Shown: positions 12,065-25,097, counted from the first letter of the stretch. The stretch is DNA of 64,000 nt from Apium graveolens (GCF_009905375.1 NC_133650.1:64297669-64361668); one strand, 5' to 3'. Notes: generated by a model not told the origin, from the letters alone. Numbers and translations are program-made.

Positions 12065-12972
12065 AATTTCAAAAACAAAGAGATAATGTTGTTTATGTTA
12101 AAGAAAAATTGTTAGAAACACATGCTTATCTAGAGAAGCAGTTAGCTAAAGAAAGAGAAGTTATTAAACATTGGACTGATAAGTCAGGAAATTTTAGAGA
12201 TTAGCTGTTGGGGCCAGGATTAGGATATTCTGCTAGATCTAATTCTGATAAGAAAATTGTAAAAGAAACTGAGAAAACATAACCAATAAAAACTGATAAC
12301 AAGGTTAAACTAAACAAGGTACAAATAAAGACCATTAAGTTTAATCCAGGTGCTAATACTGTCAAGTCAATTTATGAGGAAGGTACAACCTCAACACCTA
12401 GATCAAACTTAATTATTGATAAGAGTGAACATGTTCACACAAAATCAGTACATATTGGTTCAATGACTCAGAAATAGCTTAAACAAAAGCTGAAGGATTT
12501 ACACATGAAAGACAAGAAGAAAAGGCCTAGGAAAAATAGGAATGGCAAGGTAGGTGTTAATAAGAATGAAAATTATCTAACTCCTCCCAATACACCTAGG
12601 AAGGCCTCATCAAACTGTGGTAGCACTAATCATCTTGCTAATTCTTGCAGGAAGAATAAAGAGATAAATGTTGTTCCTTCCAAATCAGAGTTTAGGAATA
12701 GAACAGTTAGATATAAACCACGGAGTCCTTGTTTTCATTATGGTAGTGTTTGACACTCTATTTATACATGTAAAGAGTATCACAGTTTGTATTATGATTA
12801 TTATAAACTGAAATCCTCTTTAATTAAAGCAAAATCTGTTTCTGCATGTATAAATACTGATAGTAAGGATGTTAACATAAACTCTGATAAAAAGTCTTGT
12901 GCTGCATATGTTAACAAACTTAAAAAGGCGAAAGGATCCAAGAAAGTCCGGGTCCTTAAAAACACTAATTGA
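12065..12972 (+). pseudogene. Copia element C: gag linker with two damaged zinc knuckles
   Basis: Interrupted by several stops (for example TAG at 12203-12205 and before 12480). The 12505-12753 frame contains NCGSTNHLANSC with the first cysteine lost, and CFHYGSV with a Cys-to-Tyr change followed by a stop; the equivalent in element A is intact. A Lys/Asn-rich tail ends at VRVLKNTN (12972). Confidence 0.75.
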
Positions 12973-14116
12973 TTCCAATTACCGATTACAGGGTAACAAG
13001 AGGAAAACTCTAGTCTTGGACAGTGGATGTTCAAAACACATGAATGGTTATAAATCCCTGCTATATGAATTTGAGGAGAAAGCTGGCCTAAATGTTTTTT
13101 ATGGAGATGGAAACTTAGGAAAAATCTTGAGATCTGGAAAAATAAAAATTGGAAATGTCATCATTGAAAATGCAGCTCTAGTTATAGGATTCAAGTATAC
13201 TCTGATCAGTGTGAGTCAAATCTGTGACAGAGGTTACCATGTTAACTTCTATGAGGAGCATTATGAAATTGTCAGTAAGTCCGATGGCAAGATTGCATTG
13301 ACTGGTGTAAGACATGGTAGTTTATACGAAGCCAGAGTCTCCAAAAGTACTGATGAATCAGAAGTTTTTCTATTGAGTAGAGCATTTGTGGAAGACAGCG
13401 GGAACTGGAATAAAAGACTTTCTCACCTCAACTTCAATATTATAAATGAACTTGTGAGGAAAGATCTTGTGAGAGGATTGCCCAATGCAGTTTTTACTCC
13501 TTATGGCTTATGTGATTCATGCCAGAAAACCAAGCGAAGGAAAACATCTTTTAAGAGTAAAACTGAATCCTTCTTTCTTGAACCATACCATTTACTTCAT
13601 ATTGATCTCTTTGGTCCAGTGAATGTTATGTCAATTTCCAAGAAGAGGTATACACTCGTAATTGTTGATGAATATACAAGATACACATGGGTGTATTTTT
13701 TGCACACCAAGGATGAATCTCCATCCATTCTTCTTGATCATGTGAGAGAGCTGGAAAAAGGATCAACATTCAAAGTGAAGATCATCAGAAGTGATAATGG
13801 AACTGAATTTAAGAATAGCTCCATGGAAGAGTTCTGCAAACTCAAGGGGATAAAACAAGAGTTTTCTGCTCCTCGAACTCCACAACAAAAGGGAGTTGTT
13901 GAAAGAAATAATAGAACTCTTATAGAAGCTACAAGAACCGTGCTAGAAGAAGCAAGATTGCCTACCTACTTCTGGGCTGAGGCTGTGCAAACTGCTTTCT
14001 TTACACAAAATGCAAAATTGATCCACATGCATGGAAAAACACCTTTTGAGATGGTGAAGGGAAAGAAGCCAAATTTGAAGTATTTTCATATTTTTGGTTA
14101 TAAGTGTTTTTTTTAA
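12899..14116 (+). pseudogene. Copia element C: protease and integrase
   Basis: A 405-codon frame. The protease motif VLDSGCSKHMNG is near residues 40-51. The integrase zinc-binding His/Cys region (RLSHLNFNII ... CDSCQKTKRRK) follows, then the catalytic DDE core: HIDLFGP, IRSDNGTEFKN and QQKGVVERNNRT, all acidic residues present. It ends at 14116 in a run of eight T bases, where an indel shifts the frame; GYKCFF would normally continue into pol. This is the best-preserved part of element C, but it has no start of its own and is cut off from the reverse transcriptase. Confidence 0.85.
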
Positions 14117-15514
14117 AACTGATCCGGAGCAGCTGGCCAAATTTGATCTAAAAACTGATGAAGGAATTTTTGTGGGATATCCATTATCCACAAAAGCCTT
14201 CAGAGTTTAAAATCTGAGAACAAGAACAATCATGGAATCTATACATGTATCTTTTGATGAAAAGAATATAACAGGTCTAGAAGATGCAGATGACCATGAC
14301 AAACTGAGATTTGAAAATGAAGTACCTTATGCTGAACTTTTGAATCCTGACCCTGATACAACAAATCCTGATATCACTCCAAGCTCTGATGTTCCATATA
14401 AAAATGGAAATTCTAACACAGAAGCATATATTGAGGGGGAGCAACATGATTCAAATCCAGAGACTACTGTGAGTGATTCAACTCAAGAAACATCAGTAAA
14501 AAGATCATCAGACTCATTTTCCTCAAACTCTGATGAGTTAAATAGTGATAACCATGGGAACACTGATTCAGGGGGAGCATCAAGAAATAACAGTGGTACT
14601 AATCAAAGATACAATAGAAAGTTCATGAATCAAGTGGGAGGTTTGTCTTCAAGGAGTCAACTTCCATCTGCAAGAAAATGGTCTAAGTCACACACACCTG
14701 ACTTAATCATTGGAAACCCTGACAGTGGTATAAGAACAAGAAAAACCACTCATAATGAATGTCTGTACCATTCTTTTCTATCTCAAACTGAACCTAAGAA
14801 GGTTGAAGAAGCTCTACAAGATGCTGACTGGGTTACGGTAATGCAAGAGGAGCTCAATAAATTTGAAAGGAATAAAGTCTGGACTCTTGTGCCAAGACCA
14901 AAGAACAAGTAGGCACAAAGTGGGTGTTCAGAAACAAAATTGATAGAGAGGGCATTATTATAAGGAATAAAGAAAGACTGGTTACAAAGGGTTATTCATA
15001 ATAAGAAGGCATTGATTATGATGAGACATTTTCTCCGGTTGCAAGGCTTGAGGTAATTAGAATCTTTCTTTCCATTGATGCTCACAAGAAGTTTAAGGTG
15101 TTCCAAATGGATGTGAAGAGTGTATTTTTAAAATGGAGAAATCGAAGAGGAAGTTTATGTTGAATAGCCTCCAGGGTTTATTGATCCAAAATATCCAGAT
15201 CATGTTTACTTACTGGATAAAACACTTTATGGACTGAAGCAAGCTCCAAGGGCCTGGTATGAAAACTTGCTCTATTTCTGCTAGAAAGTGGTTTCACAAG
15301 AGGTAAAATTGATAAAACTTTCTTTTATAAATACCATGGGAAGGACTTGTTATTAGTACAGATATATGTTGATGATATCATTTTTGGATCTACTAATGAT
15401 AAACTCTGTGAGAGATTTGCAAAGCTAATGCAGTCCAGGTATCAGATGAGTATGATGGGAGAATTGAATTACTTTCTGGGGTTACAAGTTAAATAGACTG
15501 ATGAAGGGATCTTC
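14117..15514 (+). pseudogene. Copia element C: integrase tail and reverse transcriptase, 5' half
   Basis: The 14232-14912 frame encodes the variable region and the start of the RT (DADWVTVMQEELNKFERNKVW). Beyond it, several frameshifts and stops break the RT; recognisable pieces are [35 protein letters not shown] and the active site IYVDDIIFGS near 15360-15390. The frame DEGIFINQ is cut at the 10-bp target duplication (15515-15524) by the transposon carrying the virus. The element resumes at 41220. Confidence 0.85.
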
Positions 15515-15524
15515 ATAAATCAAT

Positions 15525-16141
15525 AGGGATGACAATCGGGTCGGATCAGGTCGGGTATTATAAAATCCATATCCAAACCCGGAAATTTTATCTATAACCG
15601 AACCTGACCCGAACCCAAAAAATACCCGAAAATGAATACCCGAACCCGATTCATTGGATTTCGGATCGGATTCGGGTATACCCGAAACCCAAATTTTTTT
15701 TGAATTGGATATTGAAACCCGAACCCGAAACCTGAACCCAAAATCTAAAAATTTGTATAATTATTGATATTGCAGGTATTTTGGATCGAACACGTGACTT
15801 GTAGAGAAAGAGTTTTAACCTGTCATCTTCAACCACTCCACCACATCATCAATTGTGTTATTATATGCATAACTAATATTTAAAAAATCAACTCAATTGA
15901 TACCCAATTTTTTAGATTTATTACTAAAAGATATTTTGTTAACCTTATAAATCTTATCATCCATTTAAATGATTGAATAATTATATTTCATTAAATTTAT
16001 AATTATTTAATTTTTAACATATATATAAAAATATATGTTCTAAAAATTATATAATAATATGTATAATGTATAATATAGAATATATATTAAATAATATTAT
16101 AATCTATAATATATAAAATTCTAATATTATATATATATATA
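15525..16141. mobile_element. Left arm of a roughly 0.87 kb non-autonomous DNA transposon (split by virus)
   Basis: A 10-bp direct repeat, ATAAATCAAT, flanks the whole insertion (15515-15524 and 41220-41229). The left arm starts AGGGATGACAATCGGGTC and is rich in CGGGT/CCCGAA motifs for 200 bp, then turns strongly AT-rich, ending in a TA run at 16141. The right arm (40971-41219), reverse-complemented, starts ATGGATGGAAAAATAATCCC and is rich in the same motifs, so the ends are imperfect inverted repeats. A 9-10 bp duplication would fit Mutator-like elements, but the family is not certain. No transposase is present. Confidence 0.65.
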
Positions 16142-16486
16142 TTCTTGAAACAGCATCATTGTTTTTCTCAGTGGAGGGGCTGCTTTCCTGAGTGGACAGC
16201 ATGACTTGAGTGGGAGGTCCTCTTTTTCTCAGTGGAGGGGCTGCTTTCCTGAGTGGGAGGCTGCTTTCTTCACTGGATCTTGAGTATGATTTTTCTTCCA
16301 CCGAAAGTTGCTTTGTTTGGAGAATATTGCTGAGTTGGTCTCAGTGGGAATCTCCTTTTGTGTCTTCTTTGTCTTCTTGCTGAGTTAGTCTCAGTGGGAA
16401 GTGTCTTTTTTGTCTTCTCGGGAGAAATGCTGATAAAATTTTTAAATAATGTACAATTATTATTCTCTTCTTTTTCTCTTCTCTTC
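16142..16486 (-). promoter_or_regulatory. Block I: truncated viral promoter region
   Basis: The minus strand matches the region upstream of the TATA box in the other blocks, including the CCACTCAGGAAAGCAGCC repeats, but stops at TTTCAAGAA before the TATA box, where the host TA run begins. A viral promoter fragment without its core. Confidence 0.85.
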
Positions 16487-16493
16487 TCTGATA

Positions 16494-17236
16494 AAATCGT
16501 GTTTTGGTTTGGTGGTAATTGACTTTGTTTATAGAATGGGTGAGGTATATTGGAAGAATAATCTACACCACTCATAGAGGTATTGGGTATATCTGATGTG
16601 GAGTATCTTGGTTTTGAGGTAGTGTTAATGATAGAAGGGATTTGAGAAATCCTTTCTAAGGTTCTTGAAGAAGCATCGGAATATCGAGAACTAATAAAAG
16701 AGGCTCGGGATGATCGATCAAATGCAAGAGTGACTCTTCCATTATCATCTTGGTGAACTTGGTGTATTTGTGTGTTTGGTTCTAATCTTTCCGGTAATCT
16801 AGGGCGAGCTACTCCTTCTAAAACCCATTCAGTTGGAAGGGAAATGTCCTGCCATTTTATGGATCGAGGAATAACTGTGTTAGACCTTGAAAGGTCAGTT
16901 TGGAGAAGGATGGTTTCTCCTTTGACGAAAGCATTTTTATGCCCATCATCTCCAATGGACATTATTGCTTTGTAATGAATTCGAAAGATTAAAGCCACTG
17001 GAATTGATCCTTCTAACATTTTATAGTTGTGAGTTTTAACTTGGAGTGTCATGCTATGGATAACATTCCTGTCTTTAAGGGAAATGGATAAATTTGGATA
17101 ACAACTAAAAGAGATGGGTCCGTTGCATAGACTTGATTCTATGGAACTTAACAGAGAGTCATTGAACTCAAGGAATCTAGCATCTCTTAAAATGGCTAGT
17201 ATTGAGGTGTCTAATCCTTCCTTGGTTAAGGGCTTA
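16494..17236 (-). pseudogene. Block I: internally deleted ORF1 fragment (movement-protein region)
   Basis: The fragment covers roughly ORF1 codons 109-354. At its 5' side it is joined directly to the primer site (codons 1-108 and the leader are missing). At its 3' side it is fused at about 16487-16493, through a few filler bases, to the viral intergenic region, so coat protein, protease, RT, RNase H and ORF2 are all absent. The resulting chimeric frame runs from an internal Met at 17052 to 16270 (260 codons; the last 75 or so are promoter DNA read as protein, starting LSEKRREKEE). It lies about 560 bp downstream of the TATA box of block II on the same strand. Confidence 0.9.
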
Positions 17237-17250
17237 TGGCTCTGATACCA
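17237..17250 (-). promoter_or_regulatory. Viral tRNA-Met primer site at the II/I junction
   Basis: The minus strand reads TGGTATCAGAGCCA, the start point of minus-strand DNA synthesis and conventional position 1 of the viral genome. Immediately after it, ATAAG joins to ORF1 codon 108-109 (CCCTTAACC), the same deletion junction as at 33448. Confidence 0.9.
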
Positions 17251-17589
17251 AAAGGACTAATAGGATCAACAAATATATAAAATGTAAACAGTAGGGAGAG
17301 TAGTATAGTAACAAAAGAACTAAGAACTAAAATGCAGATGCAGAATAGATATATCTATGTTTATGTCATGGCAAATCATAAGAATTAACACAAAATATTA
17401 AGACATGATATGAACAAGAATAAGTTTTGAAATTACTTGGAAATGCTTTTGATTATATAACTGAAAGCAATCTGCTAGTCTTTGTGTGTACAATTTGAGA
17501 AAACTTGAGAATAAACTTCGGAAATATGAACTGCTATCACTGGTACAAGATGTGTATATTATCTGCTCTCTAATTTTCAAGTCTGTCTA

Positions 17590-17971
17590 TTACTCTCTTC
17601 TTCTTCTTATTTATAGAAAGATGAGGAGTCCAGTTTCTTGAAACAGCATCATTGTTTTTCTCAGTGGAGGGGCTGCTTTCCTGAGTGGACAGCATGACTT
17701 GAGTGGGAGGTCCTCTTTTTCTCAGTGGAGGGGCTGCTTTCCTGAGTGGGAGGCTGCTTTCTTCACTGGATCTTGAGTATGATTTCTCTTCCACCGAAAG
17801 TTGCTTTGTTTGGAGAATATTGCTGAGTTGGTCTCAGTGGGAATCTCCTTTTGTGTCTTCTTTGTCTTCTTGCTGAGTTAGTCTCAGTGGGAAGTGTCTT
17901 TTTTGTCTTCTCGGGAGAAATGCTGATAAAATTTTTAAATAATGTACAATTATTATTCTCTTCTTTTTCTC

Positions 17972-17976
<5 letters not shown>
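17590..17976 (-). promoter_or_regulatory. Block II viral promoter with TATA box
   Basis: CTATAAATA lies at 17608-17616 (minus strand). Upstream are the two direct repeats with CCACTCAGGAAAGCAGCC and several CCACTGAG-type motifs. The start of transcription is expected about 30 bp downstream. It reads into the primer site at 17237 and block I. Confidence 0.75.
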
Positions 17977-18012
<36 letters not shown>

Positions 18013-18156
18013 TACTTTTTACCGTTTTACCCCTAATAATTTGGAGTAAAAATTTTATCTGTACAAGCTGATTACAATAATTAAATAAAGGAAAACTAAG
18101 CAATATGAAATGATGAAAATTTGGACACTATTTTGGGGGGTATTTTGGACTTTTTC

Positions 18157-18172
18157 TTTTTCTTTTTCTTTT

Positions 18173-18203
<31 letters not shown>
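18157..18203 (-). repeat. A-rich tract and GAAAAA repeats after ORF2 (block II)
   Basis: On the minus strand, a run of 29 A overlaps the ORF2 stop and is followed by GAAAAA units. The corresponding runs are 28 A in block III and 22 A in block IV. A second A run, 33 bases here (17977-18009), lies before the promoter. Confidence 0.9.
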
Positions 18204-18206
<3 letters not shown>

Positions 18207-19617
18207 CAGTGGAAACTACAGGGGAAAAAATCCCATGACAGTCATCTTCGTTGTCATTTCCTAAATGAACTGGACTGCTGTCGTCATCGGAATCATAAAT
18301 TGAATTTGCGAGTTGAAGTAAAGATTCTTTGTATTGGCTTCTGGTTTTTGCTTGGGCTAATAATGCTTGGGCATTTGACTTTTGGGCAAAGAAAGTGGTA
18401 ACTTCTTTGTTGGTAATAAAATTGTGACTTGATAACCATTGTTGAATGATTTCTTTGGAAATCTTTTGGTCTTCTTTGAAATTGCTCCACCATTTGACTT
18501 TAAAGGACCGAACAATACAGGACTGTATTTGGTTAAAATGAATTTTAAATTCCCAAGAACAGACCCATGGAAGGAAGAATTTTGAACATAACATTAAGAG
18601 AGGAGGAAAACGACTTTCGTATTCTGTAGGTTTGAAATGTGTTTTGAACAGTTTTAGACATTCTGATGCATTTGGAGTAAGAATGTCCTCAATTGCTCCG
18701 AAAAGATCCCACCATTGAAGGAACCAAATAGGGAGTTCCTGGACTTGAATTTTGGTATTGAAATAAAATAACCAGGAATGACTATTTTTCTGGTTTTGGA
18801 TAAAAAATGAATTATGCCATGCTTGCTGGTAATCCCAGTAAGAATATGAGGAGCAGTGGTTTAGTTGTCTTTTGAAGTTTGAAGGAAAAAATTTTGGCAT
18901 ATGGAGTTCTTGGCCCCATTGACTTGGGTGGATGACTTTTTGTATTTGACATGTTGTATATGAAGGCGTTGAGTGTTCTCTATCTTGGGCATTGAAAAAA
19001 TGTTTGAACGTGACTGATTCAGTAGACAAGAGAATGGCTTGATAATAGTCACTATTTTTTGATAGATCCCAGGGTTTGAACAGCCATCCTTTAGGGAAAA
19101 CATTTGAAATTGCTAAGGAGGCATCAGCATTGTTAAATCCTCTTTCGACTGACACTATTTTTTGGTGGTTTCTTTTGGTATAGTAATCAGAATTAGATTT
19201 TAAAAAGTTTGACTGGTTGACCACTACCTCCTGGTTTTGCATTTTTGGGGTAACTATATCTAGTTTTGACATGGATTTCTGAGGAACTAAGAGGGTTGGG
19301 TTTTGAAAATTGACTATTTGTGTAGTTTGAAAAGGAGTATTTGTAGGTTGGCTGGAAGAAGTGTTTTGTTGGGTAACTTTAGTTGATTTTTCTGAAGAGC
19401 TTTGGGAGATTGTTGAGGGATTTTGGATGTTGAGGCCATGGGCTTTGATGGTTTGAAGAGCTAGGAATAAGTTATTGTCTTCTTCACCTGCAATTACCTT
19501 ATCGATCCAGGATGTGATCGGTTTGCCTGAAGAAGTACTTGCTTTGCTTTGTTGAGTGGCCGGGAGGTGTCCGGGAAAGGCTGGGGTTTTTCCCCCACCT
19601 TTGCTTTTGCGAGGCAT
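18202..19617 (-). CDS. Florendovirus ORF2, block II copy (function unknown)
   Basis: 471 codons, starting 5 nt after the ORF1 stop. The N-terminus is basic (MPRKSKGGGKTPAFPGH), followed by a Ser/Thr/Gln-rich stretch to about residue 130, an aromatic and Trp-rich middle (residues 150-385, including LPIWFLQWWDLFG), and an acidic tail (YDSDDDSSP). I see no enzyme motif, signal peptide or clear membrane segment. A second ORF of unknown function is a hallmark of florendoviruses. Differs from the block III copy at two residues seen by eye: Ser for Leu near residue 31, and Ser for Arg in YESRFPP. Frame fully open. Confidence 0.85.
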
Positions 19618-19622
19618 GATAC

Positions 19623-22600
19623 TTATCTGTTTTGTAGAAACTCACGGGTCAGGAAATCAGGGACACAGTTCATATCTCCCTTAATGTGTTCAATTTCAAA
19701 ATCAAAAATGCTTAATAATGCTTGCCATCTGGCAAAAATTTGTTTTGATGCAATATTTTGGACATCTTTTTGCAAAACTTCTTTTGCCGATTTACAATCG
19801 ACTCTTAGGAGAAATTTTTGATTTAATAAATCACTTTGAAATTTTGTAATACATAAAACAATTGAAAGTATTTCCTTTTTTATAGTAGAATAATTTCTTT
19901 GACAATCATTCCAATGTGCAGATGTAAACTGGACTATTTGTTCTTTGCCATTGACTACTTGTTTTAGTATTCCGCCGTAACCTAACTCAGAAGCATCTGT
20001 TTCAACTACTTTAGATGCATTTGGATCAGCAAGGTGTAGACAAGGGATTTCTAGAACCTGGGCTTTGATTTGTTGAACAATTTCGGTATGTTCGGATGAC
20101 CAAGGGACAGGGTTAGTTTTAAGGCGGTCATGCAAGGGCTTGGCTATCCTATTGATGTTTGGATAGAAGTCTAGGACATAGTTGAGGCTTCCTAAAAATC
20201 TTTGGAGTTGGGTTTTATCTGTGATTTTATCGGGAAATTTTGTTGCAAAAGTTAGGGCTCTTTCAATTGGTGTAACTGTTCCTTTTGATATGTAGTGACC
20301 AAGAAATCTTACACGAGTTTGAAATAGGGAAATTTTGGATTTGGATATGACTAAACCGTTTTTTCTAGATACTTGGCAGAAAGTTTTAAGGTGTTTGAAA
20401 TGTTGTTCAATAGTTTCTGAAAAAACTAGAACATCATCAATATATACTATACAGAAAGTAGAATAGTCATTGAATATGTCATTCATAATTCTTTGGAATT
20501 CGCTAGGGGCCGTTTTGATTCCAAATGGAAGGACATTCCATTCATACTGTCCGAAAGGGACTGTAAAAGCGGTTTTATATCTATCTTTTGGGTGGATTTG
20601 AATCTGCCAAAATCCTGATTTTAAATCAAATTTGGAGAATATTATTGAAGATCTTAATTTTTGTAAGAGGTCTTTTTTATTAGGTATAGGGTATCGTACC
20701 CATCTTAAGGCTTTATTTAGAGGCTTATAATTGATAACTAGCCTGGGAGTCCCTCTCTCAATCTCAGCATTTTTGTTTACATAGAAAGCTGCACAGGACC
20801 ACGGGGATCTAGATTTTGATATAATTCCTTTGGATTCGAGATCGGTGATCTCTTTTCTGCAATGCAGTTCTAGGTCGGAGTTCATTTGGATAGGTCTTGC
20901 TTTTGTTGGTATTTCTTTTTCATCAAAATCTTTTTCATAGGGTAAATCAATCATATGTTGTTTTCTATGCCAAAAAGCATTTGGTAAGTCAGAACATAGT
21001 TCTACTTCTATTTGTTTTAGTAATTTTATGATTTTTTCTTTGATAAAGTGGTCTTGTAATTGCTTTTCAATTTTGTGAGAGGAAAGGTCTTGTTTTAGAT
21101 GGGATAATTGTATTTGTTTTCCTTGGATTAAGGCATTTATCTCGTTATTATATATAGAATATGCCTTTATTGTATTGAGGTTCCTTGTTTTGGGTTTTTC
21201 AAGAAATGGGAAGGTAAGTTTGGTGTTATTGGTTTTGAAAGTAATACCTTCGTATGTGACAGTATAGGGGGTTATTAAATTGAAGAAAGGTGTACCTAGT
21301 ATGACAAGATGATGTATTCCTTTAACTAGGAGAAAAGATGTCTTAATTTGGAAGGTTTTATTATTGATAGAGGCATCAACCTTACTAACTACATTGAGGC
21401 TTGAGTTATTAGCGGCAGTTAATCTTTCTTTGGTATGTTGATGAAATCTTTTTGGTATTATTTCTTCTTTAATGCAATTCAAATCTGCTCCTGTATCGAA
21501 TAAAGCAATGGTATCTAAGATAAAGTCATCTGAGAAGACAACTTTGACTTTTATGAGATATTTCCGGTAGGTAACTTGCCTTAATTCATATAAGAAATCT
21601 TTATCTTGATAAGGAGTATTGTTTAAACTGCTTAATTGTTTTTGTTCATTATTTTTCTCTTCTACTTCACGAACTAGAAGGACATTTAAAGCTTCAGAGT
21701 CTATCTTCTGCTGCTCTTTAAGGATTTTTAATTCTTCTTTGATTTCCTTAATTTCTTTGTGCAGGTCTTGTATTGTTGGAACGGATTTTTGGTTGGGTTT
21801 TTGCTTTTTTAATATTGTGGTCAAGTCATATGTAGTTTTTGTTGATGGGAGAATAGAAGGTTTCTGTTCTGGTTTGGGTTCAATTGGTCGTTGGAGTAAT
21901 TTTTCTAAGAGTTCTTTTCTTATTTGGGGATCAGTTATCTTTTCTATGATTTCGAGAGAATGTTCTTCATTTCTGGTTAGGACGTTGATGCTTCTGTCTT
22001 CAGAGGAGGAATTATGAGAGGAAGATGAGCTTGTTGCAATCTCATCTATTTGAAGAGGTTCATCATTTCCAGACATTTCAGATGTCTCAGAGTCGGAAGA
22101 TTCAAGGAGTAAAGCCGAGATTTTGTTGGATAAGCTTTCTTCTATGTTTAACTCTTGTATTTTCCTATTAAGCCTGCAGAATCTAGATATATGTCCCCTT
22201 TTTCCACATTTGTAACAAGTTATATCTTTATGGGTTGGTTTAGTAAATCTATTTTTGTTGAAAGGTTTTTTGTTGTAGGAAGATTTATTGTTATTATTAG
22301 AGGAAGGTTTATTATAGAACGGTTCCGTTGATTTTTTGTAGAAATGTTTAGACTTTGTGAAAGACCTTTTCTGATAAGGTCTTTGATATGGCTTGCATTC
22401 ACCATCACATTTTAGTTTTGAATAGTTTTTGTTGGGATTATAGTCAAACTGTTGACAGAAAGTCCCTAATTCCTGCTTTGTTCTTTTCATTTCCCATTTG
22501 AGATGTCTTTGGAGTTTTAAATCTTGACAAATCTTGAGGCCTTCTCATTGTGTTTGGCTTATGAGTTGGCCATATGTCAGGTTTTTGTAAGGTATCGGGC

Positions 22601-25097
22601 TTCCGTGTTCAGTTATTAAAGAGGTTCTTACTCTTTCTCCGAGTAAGGTCGGAAGTCCGGCTAAGAACTTTTCTTTCCAATTTGCATGGTTCGAGTCTTC
22701 TCTGAGCATGACTCTGGTGAGGAAAGTAGTCTTATATCTTTGAAAATCACTAAGTTTTTTACATTTGAGATTATGTAAAAGCTCAGCATTTTTATCTCTC
22801 AGGTGAGAAGGGTCACCAATGAAGTGGTGTGTTATGACTAAAATGAGTTGTGCTACTGCTCCTTGGATAGGGTTTCCTTGTTCATCTAGAATGGGTTTTC
22901 CTTCTTCATCTTCCCTAATGGAATTTAGGATTTCAAGATGATTTTCAGGGGTAAGGTGATAGTCCCACCAGCCTTTTAATTGGCCAGAGAACCCTGCTAT
23001 GAGTAATTCGGCTATAGCTTTGTCTGGGGTTCCTATTTGGGTTGTATAAGCATTGGCTGCCATGGTCATTTGTTGTAAATGATTTAGAATATTATATTCA
23101 GACATTCCATCTATATTCCATTCATAAACAGATGAAGCATTGAATTTAGACTGGGTTAAAATTTCAGGTCTATTTTCAATTCCAATGTCTGGGGCTGTGA
23201 ATTTTGGAATCATTTGACGGAGGTCATGAACCTGGGGTATGAAAGCATCTTCATCGGAGTCATGGTGTATGACGTTTAGCTGTTTAGATGAAACACTGTC
23301 AGCAGCTATTTGGGTTGTTGAAGAGGAAGCTTCAAGTCTGCTAAGATGGTCTTTGATGGCTTTAACGAATTCTGGTCTATTTGTTTGAATTTGTTGTTGG
23401 CTTTGTCTAGAAACTTGGTATGGCTTAAATATGGGTTCTTGATTATTAATAATTTTGGGTAAATCTATTGTTTTTTGAATTCGGTCTTCTATCCGGTTTA
23501 GTTGACTTCCTATGCTATGTAGGTGGGTGTTTGTGTAATTAACAGCAAGGATTGTATTCCTGGTATTTTTTAATATGTCATCATCTGGTCTTTTGATGGG
23601 GTGTGCCTCAATTTTTTCACTATGAACTGTTAATGTGACATTTCTAAAAGGTGGGTGGTGTGATTCTATAGTTCCGCTGGTTGTTTCCCATTGTTTTTGT
23701 TTTTGGCTCATACTTCGAGTGATGGGGTTTATGTAATTTGTGAATGGGAAAAATAAGTTTTGGTCAGAGGAGTAAATTTCCAACCAATCAAAGAATATCA
23801 TTTGGATTTTGTTTTGGTTAAGAAATTCATAATAAATTTCTTGAATTTGTGTCTTTTGTTCTTTGAAGTTGGTAAAAAACCAATTTCTTTTTTCAGTGTT
23901 TTGGGGAGAGTAAAACTCTTCACGGAGAAAAGTTTTATTGATTTGGAATTCTATTTCAATTACATTTAGCTCACTTGTCATTCCCATATTCTCAGTTATA
24001 GCAGAGAAGGTTGGGGATGTTGGTGAGGAAGGGGAAATCGTGTTTTGGTTTGGTGGTAATTGACTTTGTTTATAGAATGGGTGAGGTATATTGGAAGAAT
24101 AATCTACACCACTCATAGAGGTATTGGGTATATCTGATGTGGAGTATCTTGGTTTTGAGGTAGTGTTAATGATAGAAGGGATTTGAGAAATCCTTTCTAA
24201 GGTTCTTGAAGAAGCATCGGAATATCGAGAACTAATAAAAGAGGCTCGGGATGATCGATCAAATGCAAGAGTGACTCTTCCATTATCATCTTGGTGAACT
24301 TGGTGTATTTGTGTGTTTGGTTCTAATCTTTCCGGTAATCTAGGGCGAGCTACTCCTTCTAAAACCCATTCAGTTGGAAGGGAAATGTCCTGCCATTTTA
24401 TGGATCGAGGAATAACTGTGTTAGACCTTGAAAGGTCAGTTTGGAGAAGGATGGTTTCTCCTTTGACGAAAGCATTTTTATGCCCATCATCTCCAATGGA
24501 CATTATTGCTTTGTAATGAATTCGAAAGATTAAAGCCACTGGAATTGATCCTTCTAACATTTTATAGTTGTGAGTTTTAACTTGGAGTGTCATGCTATGG
24601 ATAACATTCCTGTCTTTAAGGGAAATGGATAAATTTGGATAACAACTAAAAGAGATGGGTCCGTTGCATAGACTTGATTCTATGGAACTTAACAGAGAGT
24701 CATTGAACTCAAGGAATCTAGCATCTCTTAAAATGGCTAGTATTGAGGTGTCTAATCCTTCCTTGGTTAAGGGCTTAATTCCGACTTGGACTAAACCTAT
24801 ATGGATGTAATTATATGATTTTGCTAGTTTTTCTAGGGAACTTTTGGTGAGAAGGTGAATTGTTTCGAATGATTTTGATAGGTGTATGTCCCTTTCTTCG
24901 GTTTTGATGGAAGAACTTGAACTATACCATTTTGTATCATAAACTTGGCTTTTGGGGATTTTTGGGATGTCCCAACGCTCTATTGCTTTTTGGAGGTTTT
25001 CGATGTTAGTTTCGGCACTATGTGTAATATTTCTTGAATCTAACGTACTAGTGGAAGAGTTTGAAAGAGATGTAGTTCTGCAGAATACAGAATCCAT
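19623..25097 (-). pseudogene. Florendovirus ORF1 polyprotein, block II copy, full 5' end, one in-frame TGA
   Basis: An 1824-codon frame, starting MDSVFCRTTSL at 25097 and broken only by TGA at 22545-22547 (codon 851), where blocks III and IV have CGA (Arg). Domains in order: movement protein (about codons 60-260), linker, coat protein region (about 580-850), zinc knuckle CYKCGKRGHISRFC (961-974), aspartic protease with DTGA (1201-1204), reverse transcriptase with YIDD (1552-1555), RNase H1 with the first Asp of TDASELGYGG (1701). The polyprotein would be cut by its protease. The stop separates MP/CP from zinc knuckle onward. Otherwise it differs from block III at one residue seen by eye (NTHLH versus NTHLN). 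Confidence 0.93.

Noticed and set aside
17977..18203. Poly-Phe frames and a short antisense protein over the T-rich runs
   Set aside because: They are translations of homopolymer and TTTTTC repeats in the viral intergenic region, not genes.
21619..22017. A 132-codon frame antisense to ORF1, seen in all three full copies (also 28668-29066 and 36209-36607)
   Set aside because: It repeats only because ORF1 is repeated; it is a Ser/Phe-rich shadow of the acidic and Lys-rich linker, with no start context or motif.
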